Below, one piece after another: positions 48,392 to 57,901 of a DNA stretch of 64,000 nucleotides. The notes under the pieces were generated by a model. The model was given only the letters and a program-made list of their open reading frames with translations. It had not been told where the DNA came from and did no database searches. The stretch's first letter is position 1; each line of letters opens with the position of its first letter. This DNA is from Enoplolaimus lenunculus. Its lineage: Eukaryota; Nematoda; Enoplea; Enoplida; Thoracostomopsidae. The stretch lies in the NCBI GenBank assembly GCA_030248215.1, contig JASANG010001664.1, positions 124,001-188,000 on the forward strand. The letters are read 5' to 3'. Both the position numbers and the translations under genes were made by a program.

Positions 48392-50115
48392 TCAAAATAA
48401 AGACTTTGCTTTACACAATGTTGATTGCCATTAAAATCTTTATTCCAATAGTTATGTCACCAGTTTCTTGGGATTTTGAGAAATTTTTACTTTTAAAAAG
48501 CAAAAATGTTAATTCAGTTCGTTTTTAGATGTAAAAAATTTGAATTTTTTAATTCTGTAAACCTTTCTTAAATTTGTGCCAATCTAAACTGACTCGATTA
48601 GTAGTCCCTCCGGAAAACTATCCGGCCCTGTTCTATACATGGGCCATTAAAATTGTATAAAAATAGAAAATTGTTCAGATTTTGTTTATACAATGTTCTA
48701 TAAGTTGAATCACAGGAAAACCAAAAAAAAATTGTGACATCATAAATTTAACATTTTTAACCGTATTTAGATTTTGATTCTAAAACATCTAGCTGAAATC
48801 TGACACGTTTCCTACTGTTATCATCTTGGTCAATGTTACGACTGAGTCACTAGTTGAAACTACGTTGGTTGCAGTAGTATTCTAGACAGGTCATGGTGGG
48901 GTGCGCTTTAGATGATCCGAGTTTCACTGCCTTTTTAGAAAAATATATAATCGGATTAAATCATCTCGGATTTTTTCACCTATTAAGAAGGATTTTGAAA
49001 AGTAAATAGTTTATTGTTACATTCAATATAAATGAAGTTAGTTTAGGTTTAACTTTTGTTTGTTTGTGATAGCTACGAGTTGTGCTTACAGTTTCAGAAT
49101 GGGTAAAGGATTCATTGCCGCAAAATGTCAGAAATATATGCCTAAAATCCCCCTTGCTACGCCGTTGCTCATCGTATATAAATATTAAATTGAACGTGAA
49201 GCAGGCGTGGTTTGAGCGCTGGTTTGTCTACGCTGTGCTCCTGCCTGTGTTGTCCCGAGACAGCTTTATAGTCCTCAGCGTACAGGGTCAAACATTTTGA
49301 TAATCAAACGTCCTGTCGTAATTGCATAAAGGAAGAGCGATAGGCCATATTTTGCATTAATCTAATGGTGTATGAAATGTTTAGAAACAATGCCCTAAAC
49401 TGGCTTCTGCTAATGCTTTGTGGAATACTACTGAACTCAGCAAGGTCGTTTCATGTTCAATTACTGAGCCTAAAAATGATTGGCATATCTTCAAAAAAGT
49501 AACGATATATATACCATAAATATGCTTGATAATTATAAAATTTGTATGACCGCCGGCCTGCCGACCAGTAGACAAAGTGGTAACTGCACAACACTAACCT
49601 AAATGCAAAAAGTAGGGTTGTAAATATTGCAACCAGGTTGACCAGTTAACATTAATTATATATATGTATATAAATGTATATATATTTATATATATGTCCA
49701 TTTGAATATCCGTTCTATACTGGAACAGTGCCCAAAATACGTGTGTATGGAGTTACTGCATTATTAATATAAATATGAAAATAAAAATTTAAGTTGCGTT
49801 TGTTTTACAAGCTTTTATGAAAATAATTTCACGACATCTGTAATAAAATAACCATCATAAAAATACATAGAAATTGAATGTTCCAAAATTTTTTTGTTGC
49901 TAATTTGTTGCAAAACTTCAAGGACTAAACAATTTGAGTTGCCAAACCAGGAGATGAAAGTTTGATTTCTAAGATTTCAGATAAACTTGCGTTTGCGGTA
50001 CGAAATTAGAGTTTTGATTACAATTATGACAAATACTCATTTAGACAAAGTGTTAAAATAATACATAGATGTAAAAGCAAAAAATGTATATACGACTTAG
50101 GGTGGCGCTGTAATT
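48392..50115. other. Intergenic DNA with few features
   Basis: An AT-dinucleotide tract (ATATATATGT...) lies at 49660-49698. The CTGGAACAGTGCCCAAAAT block at about 49721 matches the segment near 341. No exon signature was found, and the short ORFs are unsupported. Confidence 0.35.
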
Positions 50116-50117
50116 TC

Positions 50118-50245
50118 CGTGACGTCCAGCGCCGTCCGTGACACGTCCGGCGCCGTCTGTCATCCTTGCGGCGATGACCGTCACCTGTGCGGCAGCGTCC
50201 GTCAGCATACGGTGCCGTCCGTCATGGTGCGGCACCGTATCTCAC
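50118..50245. repeat. 21-bp minisatellite, about six units
   Basis: Units of the type GTCCGGCGCCGTCTGTCATCC repeat with about 21-bp period and high divergence. The tract is strikingly GC-rich in AT-rich surroundings and is open on both strands because 21 is a multiple of three. It is followed by two nearby copies of AAAATGATAAGGTCCCT. Confidence 0.75.
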
Positions 50246-50494
50246 AAATCAGTCATGTACGATAACATATGGTAACCTTAGTAAAACAGACAATTTTTAC
50301 CCTCAAAAATTCTTTTGTATTAATGAAACCTTACAACTGTTTCCCTTGAAAAAAATGATAAGGTCCCTACCTTACAATTTTTCCACTTTGATAATTTTCG
50401 GTGATAAAATGATAAGGTCCCTCCTACCTTTTACACTGTGTTGACACGCTGCATTACTGTAGTTGGATTTGTTCTGAATGTTTATGGAACTGAT

Positions 50495-50672
50495 AGCCCA
50501 TGTTACTTTAAGGGGCGTCCAGGTTTCTGGTGGGCATATAAAAGAGTGGGTTTAGATTCTAGATTACATTTTTTGCTTAGGCTTAGGTTTAGGCTTACGC
50601 TTAGGAACTCATATTTGAAACGCTTAGGCTTAGGAATACGCTTAATCTACTGTTACGCCCTGTAACATTGGA
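50495..50672. mobile_element. TTAGGC-type TIR element
   Basis: GCCCATGTTACTTTAAGGGG plus CGTCCAGG ... TCTACTGTTACGCCCTGTAA plus CATTGG. It has a TATAAAAG box (CATATAAAAGAGTGG) and a core of GCTTAGGCTTAGGTTTAGGC. The right TIR has a small loss relative to the 45633 and 59049 copies. Confidence 0.7.
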
Positions 50673-50864
50673 CGAACAGATAATAACTGTATTTTGTCAC
50701 TTCAATTTTAAACAAAAATAGATGCTAAATAAAAATTACAGATGCTAATATTTTTTTGAAACTCAGCGCTATATGGACAGTTCACAGTGGTTACAGTATG
50801 CCGCTTCTGAATTTAAAATACCCCGAAAGTACCGCCCACGTTTTCGTATTGGTGCCGCGCTCAT

Positions 50865-51245
50865 GTGGACGTGGCCCAAAGATCAGGGGCGAAATTGTTT
50901 TTGAATACAATTGAGTACAGGTTAAGCTTTGGACAATTTTTTGCGTACGCATAGGTTTAGGCTTTGGCTTAGGAATATGCTTATACTACTGTTGCGGTGC
51001 TGTTCTATACATTAACCATGGTGTCTGTAGAATTACTGAAGAAGGGTTTTACATGTTTTGCACCGATCAAATTGTCAGTTATTGTGGCCCGTGTTAATTG
51101 TACAGACATGTCTACTGAGAGACACGAGGTTTGCTGGCATGAAAGCTAAGGTTTAAGCATAAGCTTAATTAATAGTCTTAGGACAATACTTATTTTTAGC
51201 ATACGTTTATTGTTAGGTTTACGCTTAAGCTTTAGCTGGCAGGCC
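50865..51245. mobile_element. Degraded TTAGGC-type sequences
   Basis: Two clusters, at 50945-51015 (TAGGTTTAGGCTTTGGCTTA ... ACTGTTGCGGTGCTGTTCTA) and 51145-51240 (GGTTTAAGCATAAGC, TTTACGCTTAAGC). They look like remnants of one or two elements. Confidence 0.4.
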
Positions 51246-51356
51246 CTTGTTACTGTGGACATTGTGTATTTCGCAATTATGCGATATGTGAACACATACT
51301 GTTTTTACAAAGCTAAGTACAAAACTGTTAAAAGCAATAAAGTTTAATTTTGTATC

Positions 51357-51420
51357 CTAAACCCTTTCTCGCATGAATATTTACAATTTCATATGAGATT
51401 CTGTTTCAATACGCAATAGC
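51357..51420 (-). mobile_element. Fragment of the TTAA MITE family
   Basis: CCTAAACCCTTTCTCGCATG plus AATATTT is the inverse of the family right end, followed by ATTTCATATGAGA. The tRNA-like part is missing. Confidence 0.5.
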
Positions 51421-51589
51421 TGGTGAACAAGTGAGCATTGTGTTGTGTACTGTAGTGGCCCGTATAAGAGGGGGTAATAAGAGGGGTCCTCATTTTGAGT
51501 CTCAATCAACAGAAGTCCATATCCGTAGTAAGAGTCCAAACCATAATTATAGTCTATAAATGTCAATTTTCCCTAATTGGCAGAATATC

Positions 51590-51922
51590 CAAATTTTAGA
51601 GGATTGTCTTTATGATATGTTTTGAACTACATAATGAAATATCATATAACACTCCAATTCCGTCTTGTTGAATATTAGTATATGCTGTTAATTTGGAATA
51701 TCATATGATATTCACCAGTATGTCTGATAGTGTCACGTGACATTGGAATACTTGTATGTTGAGATAACCTGTGGGCCCGTGCTTTGTATAGAAAAATCAC
51801 ATGATATTCGACATCTGTATGTCCGTACATATGATGGAAACAAAAACGTATGTTGATGTCGAATCATCGTGTGACAAAACGTGACCCGACTGCTCCATAG
51901 TTATATCGTGAACATCGCATAA
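51590..51922. mobile_element. Palindrome-rich Harbinger-like element, copy
   Basis: GAATATCATATGATATTCAC, ATATCATATAACACTCC, CACATGATATTCGACATC, and the terminus GTTATATCGTGAACATCGCA before TAA. Confidence 0.5.
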
Positions 51923-53580
51923 CCATGCATTATCGCTCAAGCGTTTGATTCAAGACAAAATACATTTAATTCAACTTATAGTTGCTACACGTGTTATACA
52001 TCAGTAATGAATGGTGGCTGAGGACAGATTGAAAATAAATAACAGTCCGTAACCGAACAACAGGGGGCACTCTATTGAAATGCCAAATAAATATCAGTCC
52101 CACCTCTTATTCTGTGTCACTGCAGTATTAATATTTTTCGTGCACAGTCTGAGTATAGTTGCTCGTAGTATACTCTATGCGGAAGCGAAATAAATGTGAT
52201 GATTTTGTGCTAATAGGTCACACAATCTGTTTGCAGCTATCAAAACTAATGTGTTATATTGTGTTGTATTTTGCTAAAGTGTTACAATATGATGTAATCG
52301 AACAAGCGAAGCTAAAAAACGACAGTTATTGACAGCCATGTATCTGTGTTATACGTAACTTGAACGCCCACAATACGTTATTTAGACATTGTTTCAACTT
52401 ATGTTTGCGAATATATATAGTTTATACTAGTCAACCCCAGCTTTGCATATAATGCGGAAATGTGAGCGAACGCGCAACAATCTGCATGCAAACTTTCTTT
52501 TCGCAGAACAATCACGTTTGTGTTGTAAGAAATTACTGTAAACAAAGTAATGCTGGAACATTGCCCGAAATACGTATGTCTGGAATTTCAGCTTTAGATT
52601 AAAAAAAAGAAAAATGCACTGCTTCACGATGAGTGAAAGCATTTAGTATATTAATGTTAATTGTAAAATGCAAGACGCTCAAAATATCACAATCACTTTG
52701 GCTAGTTATAAAATGAACAAAACGAGATATTGAACCCGTTTAATATACAAACTTTCGTGTATATATTTTAATCTTAGTTCCATTATTGACTCGTATATCA
52801 ACTCCGCGCTTTTTTCTTTCTTTTTCAGCAAAATATGCCTAGATATACTGAAAATATAATCTTGCAAAAACATTCTATTAAAGACATAAACAGGTGTTAA
52901 TCAGTAAATTTGACACTGTAAACCAAGCAAGCTCTCTCACGTCTTGTGAAGATTTTGTACTACATACAGTATAACCGCAAAATGACATACGCAAAAAAGG
53001 TATTAAATTTTAGCAACGGTTAATAACCAGGTGTAAATTCCGGCTTATGTTGGGACCATATTCAGGTAAGAGTATAACTATAACTTGTAAACCATGTTAA
53101 AGTTATGCAAGTTCCGCAATAACATGCGTACACCAGGTGTTTTCTGGTCAGAGTGTTTTAGAAAAGCCGTCGGAAACATCAAAAGCATTTAAAATAGCGT
53201 TTTATTTTTACACATGGTTGCTTGTTCATGTTGAACGCATCTGCTGTAGATTGATGCCCTCAAATATCGACTGTTTTGGATGTTGATTATTTCGAATTCT
53301 ATCGAAACTATAGCTTTCGTTTTGATTTTTATGCTAAAAAAACCCCGCATATATGCAAATGCTACAAGCTGTCTGAAATCGCCGAACAATTTTTAGATTC
53401 TTTGAATAACAAAATTTAGACTCGTTTCGCTTCTCGTTGAGCTCGAAATGTGTTCTGTACCCGAGTAGAATAGCAATATGAATATTGCGAAACAAATACC
53501 CAGTATTCAAACCATGTTTGTTTTCCAATATATATATACAACATGTTTAACAATGTGTTTTAAAGTCTTGGCCCTTGTGT
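51923..53580. other. Intergenic AT-rich DNA
   Basis: No exon or RNA gene was recognised. A diverged copy of the CTGGAACA.TGCCC.AAAT block lies at about 52551. A stretch with AACAGGGGGCACTCTATTG at about 52060 resembles 58330-58345, so part of this belongs to an undefined dispersed repeat also seen at 57985-58400. Confidence 0.35.
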
Positions 53581-53589
53581 ATGACATTA

Positions 53590-54290
53590 TAAGGTAGGTT
53601 ACCCTGGATCGAAAGTCCTTGCCACCCATCCTTGGCGGGTACTCCTTATGGTTTGATCGAGGTTGGCTACTAGGTCTAGTTACGCTACTCCGCCCGATCA
53701 CGTCCGGGATGGGTTTCCCATCTCGAGCTCGCGATGTATACACCATCTAAACGCAAACATTTATCACTACCGGATCATTGAGTAAAATGTCGCATATGAT
53801 TTTGTTCGGTAACAGTTCCTCGCCGGCTGCAAGCCGGCGAACGCCGGTGAAACACAAATTATCCCGAAAAAGATTTGGGACTAGGAGACTTTTATCCTCG
53901 CGCATTCCTGCCCCCAGATAAACTTTCTGACCACCGCGGCAAAATTACATTGACCATCCAGTGGGCAGGCAAAATTCGGAGTGCGGGGAAAAATAAATTC
54001 TTGGTAAAAAGGAGTTGGTCAAAAAGGAAAAAGAAAAATTGGGGACCCGCACCGCCTATTTCTAAGGCTGTAGAAATTTTTACTATACGCAATAATCATT
54101 CAATACTCGGGGCCCAAAAATCACCCGGGAAAAGAAAAACGAAAAAGAAAAAAAGAAAATACCCATCCCCAGTCCGGACACGATAACAAACTCCGACCCG
54201 GACTTGCTCGTTAGCTACTCGCGCAGGTCCGAGTCCGGAATAACAAAAATATTCCCGTCCGGCGGAAATCCAACGAAAACAATAGCGCTA
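53590..54290. repeat. Dispersed repeat with 5S-like block, copy 2 (uninterrupted)
   Basis: This is the sister of 46137-46990. Near its centre is a GC-rich hairpin CGCCGGCTGCAAGCCGGCG (53822-53840). It preserves the empty site CTGTAGAAA (about 54068-54076) where copy 1 carries a MITE. The minus-strand 5S-like words (CCCATCCCGGAC, GGAGTAGCGTAACTAG, GGATGGGTGGC) are the best conserved parts between the copies. Confidence 0.55.
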
Positions 54291-54526
54291 TAATTTGGTA
54301 AAAACAACAATCTCAAAGTCAGTACTAAAACAGAATTTTCGAACCACCCGAGAATCGTAGGGGCTAATATCCCTCATCAAATAGGACACCTTTGGTTTAT
54401 TATGAAATTATAACTCAGTATTACATTATGCATTATTCAATATATCTGTGTCATGTATAAACATTGAGCCATACCTAATGTTCTTAGATTTCTGCCTACA
54501 GACTCGACTAAAACATGGCTCTTTAC

Positions 54527-54754
54527 CTGTTCCGCCTCTCGCCGTAGCGTGGTTTCCCATGCTGCTACTTCTTCCCGAGCCGGTGGACTTGCCGCCCACC
54601 GGCCCCCTTCCGGTGTTGCTGGACGAAACTCTTCCGCGAGCGGATTCAACCGAGCTGACGTCTTAGGTGACACGGGAATGGTCTCCGATGTTGAAGACGC
54701 AGATTTCGTTGGGGGAGGAGTTCGCGGCGGACTATCTCGAGTATTTTGGTCCAT
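54527..54754 (-). CDS. Candidate first coding exon with PAM2 (PABP-binding) motif
   Basis: On the minus strand an ATG in good context (AAACATGG) opens 76 codons that end exactly at a consensus donor, CAG|GTAAAG, in phase 0. Residues 36-45 read LNPLAEEFRP, a full match to the PAM2 consensus L-N-x-x-A-x-E-F-x-P that binds the MLLE domain of poly(A)-binding protein. It is preceded by a P/S/T-rich disordered stretch and followed by a helix-like EEVAAWETTLRREAEQ. The exon is markedly GC-richer than the flanks. A possible non-coding 5' exon ends at 55830 with CAG|GTGAGT. I could not find downstream exons, so the protein (PAIP1, LARP, NFX1-like or other) is unknown. It may also be a retained fragment. 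Confidence 0.5.
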
Positions 54755-54790
54755 GTTTGAGCCAAGTCCAATAGTTTTGTTTCCAAAATA

Positions 54791-56250
54791 AAAACTTGGA
54801 TGATGTTGATGTTATTAATAGATGAATTGCATCAGTTAAATCGGCGCAAACTATTGAGCGCGTAGTATAATTTATATCGTAGTTAATCTGAATGCAATTG
54901 GGTTAAAACCACGGTTGAGTCGAGCTAGACTCAACCGGAGTCTAACCCAACTCAAAATCGCTTTCACGATAAATTTTTCCTCCTAAGTACACATCGGGAA
55001 ATTTAGATTAGAAAACTGCGTACAGCCACCCGTACCGGAATAGCCCGTACGGCGCTTGTACCGGCCACCCCGGTACGAGCGCTATTTTTCACCAAAAGAA
55101 AACATAAACTGCGAAGTTACAATAAACACCAATTTATTTTCCACACCTAACATTCACCCGAAACTTTGTTATTAGATGAAAACCAAATATTCCTCCGGTG
55201 AAATTTTTAAGGTGAACTCATAGTCGCCATCATGATAATACATTACAGAAGACGGAAAAACATTAGCGCACCATTTCCATGAAAAGAAAACAAGAAACTA
55301 ACTCCAAGCCAAGAAACTTACACAGCAATTACTAGCTAACTAACTTTATTCAATACAGAACTAATTTCGCACTTTCAACCTGCACATCCAAAAATTTCGA
55401 CGAAAACCACGTAAATTCCTGCAAAACTAGTTAAATAAAATCGCAACTACTCAAATTTATCCCCCTTTCGGCTCTTCAAACAACTAGAAACTCGCCAAAA
55501 CACCTTCGACCGCCAAATTTGAACTCAACATTTCAAATATCCAATAACAAATTTCACAGAGTTCAAATTATACGAAATAAACGTCAAGGAATTCAAAACC
55601 AATAAGATCAAACTAACATAACCGCTTTACACATCCACACAAATACATTCCAGTCATTTAAACTATATATATTATAGATTTCACCTCCAGAACTCCAAAT
55701 TTCAAAAATTCGAAAAATTAACATACTTTTCACCATACTATCAAAGCCAATAGGAGACAGTAAGGACCGCCCCGGGCTCAAAACACTCGAATCTAACTCA
55801 AATCCACTCTCTCCGCTAGTTTTACTCACCTGCGCTCTCCCTTCAGACCCCTAGATCTCAAATTTGAAACCACCAAATCTCACGCCTACGGAGTACTACA
55901 CCCAGGGGTCACACACTTGGATCCCCCAGGTGAATACCCCGCTACGGCTCCAAAAACATTTCAACCAGTGGTTTTCCAACCCGACACGCTCAAATTTCGC
56001 GTCTCTCGGGTTTCCCCAGAAAATTCAACTCAGCGGAGTCACGGATCCAGTGGTATCCCTACAAAACGAGTTTGGTTTTGAAACAAGCTACCTGCCCCAA
56101 ACAAAGAACGGATAAAGATATTAAACAAACGGACTGATTTTTTGCCTATTCAAGTCAATCATGTAAAATATTTTGCAGAATTTTTCGTTCAATTTTAGTA
56201 AAAAACAGGCTAAAACACTTTTGGTGTTTTCGAGGGCGGACTTGGTAATT
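54791..56250 (-). other. Likely transcribed region upstream of the PAM2 exon
   Basis: From about 54900 to 56110 the plus strand is rich in A and C and poor in G and T, opposite to the plus-strand BRR2 introns. This fits minus-strand transcription. A consensus donor CAG|GTGAGT lies on the minus strand at 55830/55829. GTACCGG inverted words occur at 55028-55080. An 83-codon plus-strand frame at 55864-56115 is probably fortuitous. Confidence 0.3.
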
Positions 56251-57374
56251 TTATTGAATTTGTTTTGAGTTTAATAAATATATACAAAAGGTCAATATTC
56301 AAAAACGAGAACAACAGCAACAACAAGAACATAAATATTAGTGATCGGTATCGGATATTTTTTCATATCCGGATATCCGGCAATGCTTGCCGGATATTTA
56401 TATGTATATCTGGATGTCCGAATTTAAATTTTCTATTTCTCGATTTTGCGTTTTTTAGGTTTTCAAACCTCAATTTTCGTTTCTTCAGCATAAATTGGTT
56501 TTTTGACGTTCCCGTCATCGCGCAGGCTGGTGTACAGTGGAGGAATAAGCGGTGGATCCAGGAATACTGGGGAACCGCACGAGACACAATGGAAGCATTT
56601 GCGAGCGAACCGAGCCAGAAGCCATACGCCATTTTAGTGTTAAACATTTAAATACGTACAAATTTTGGCTATCCCTTTGGATCCGCCAGTATGTAGAAAA
56701 ACACATGTTTACAGGTTCTAAATTTAACGGAACTTTACTATTAACGCTGCAGCGGCTCCGCAAAGGCGGACGCTGGATAAGTAGATTTGTGTCTCTTCTG
56801 GTCCAAGCAGTCCTACGGTGCTAAAAATCATGCTAGACAAATGGTTCCCTTATCGAACCAGAATTTCAGCTGCATCCGTGCTACTATACTTTGTTTAATC
56901 TTAAAGTGATTGCTATATCTATTCGAGATTTTTTTGTTCCTCTTTGATGCAACATTTATTACCTATACATGCATTCGTTTTAATACGGAACCTAACTTTT
57001 AATGAGTTTCGTTTTTCTATCAATAAAGCAAACCCTGTTTGCATATTTTTTGCTGGACTCAGCCGCGCAAGTTTAGTGGCCACCTTTGCTGGCTAATGTA
57101 CCTTTGTTGAGGTATATGACAACTCAGTAGCGTGAGCAGCATGCTTATCATCATGTGTTGTCAAATATTAATAGTAATTTGATTCTCCTAAACGTCATTT
57201 TTCTAACAGAATTTTCATCCGTCAACGTTTTTGCGTTTGAGGAAGCGATACTACGAGATTTTCAATTTTTTCCGTAGTTTTCCGTTAATTCCGGAAAAAA
57301 CGGAAAACCGTTTTAATTTGGTTCGTTCAATTTGTCTGGAAAAAAGCAACCCTGATGCTAAAATGTGAACCCCG
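56251..57374. other. Intergenic DNA with low-complexity CCGGATAT repeat
   Basis: ATCGGATATTTTTTCATATC plus CGGATATCCGG at 56345-56420 belongs to the CCGG-rich repeat class. A 128-codon plus frame and overlapping minus frames at 56265-56824 have no family signature. Confidence 0.3.
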
Positions 57375-57588
57375 TATGAGAATGAGTTAAATCCACTCAG
57401 AAGCATGATCTCACTGAGAACGCAGATTTCTGAATTGATTCAATTCGTCCTTAAAGTTAATTAATCAACCCGCCCGGGATTAAATTAGCTCAGAGTGAGT
57501 TGATGTTTATTGTTATTAACTCAGAAATAACCACAAAGCCCTAATTCGCTCTATGAGTTGATTAATCAGGTCATCGAAATTTACAGTG
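57375..57588. mobile_element. AACTCA-type mariner-like MITE, diverged
   Basis: ATGAGAATGAGTTAAATCCA ... TCATCGAAATTTACAGTG. It follows a degraded GTGAACCCCG terminus at 57366. Confidence 0.5.
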
Positions 57589-57833
57589 TGTGTTTCACAT
57601 TCCTACGACTGAGTCGTGATGGTACTTGTCTCTTAGTCGAAATGTTTTTGTTTAGAATGCAAGATTGAAAATACATATGAAAAAAGCGTTTTACATTAAA
57701 AAGGCACCAGAATCAAATAGCTTCTAAAATTTAAAATTCATTTTTTAGTATTCGTTTCCGGTATTTTATTCTTTGTGTTTTTAGTTATTTCTTTTTAGCT
57801 TTTATTCTAAAACAGTAACAGAAGCATAAACGT

Positions 57834-57901
57834 ATGGCTGCATACTTGCTGCAGTATGTCAGCGCTTGTTCTAAACTAATCTATCTTATAACAACAATTA
57901 T
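57834..57901 (+). CDS. Exon 1 of the second TIL gene: signal peptide
   Basis: 22 codons plus 2 nt, ending AT|GTAAGT. It joins in phase 2 to exon 2 at 60206. The hydrophobic core is less regular than in the upstream paralogue (LIYLITTIM). The call rests on the matching phase, the consensus donor and the position. Confidence 0.6.

Noticed and set aside
53590-53745. 5S rRNA gene on the minus strand
   Set aside because: Only scattered words resemble 5S rRNA. The terminal helix and internal promoter spacing could not be confirmed by eye, so it is reported as a repeat and a finding and not as an rRNA gene.
55864-56115. 83-codon plus-strand frame with biased composition
   Set aside because: The composition bias fits the antisense of a minus-strand transcribed region; no splice sites or domain features were found.
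56265-56824. 128- and 90-codon plus frames and overlapping minus frames
   Set aside because: No family signature and several overlapping frames on both strands. Part of it is CCGGATAT low-complexity repeat.
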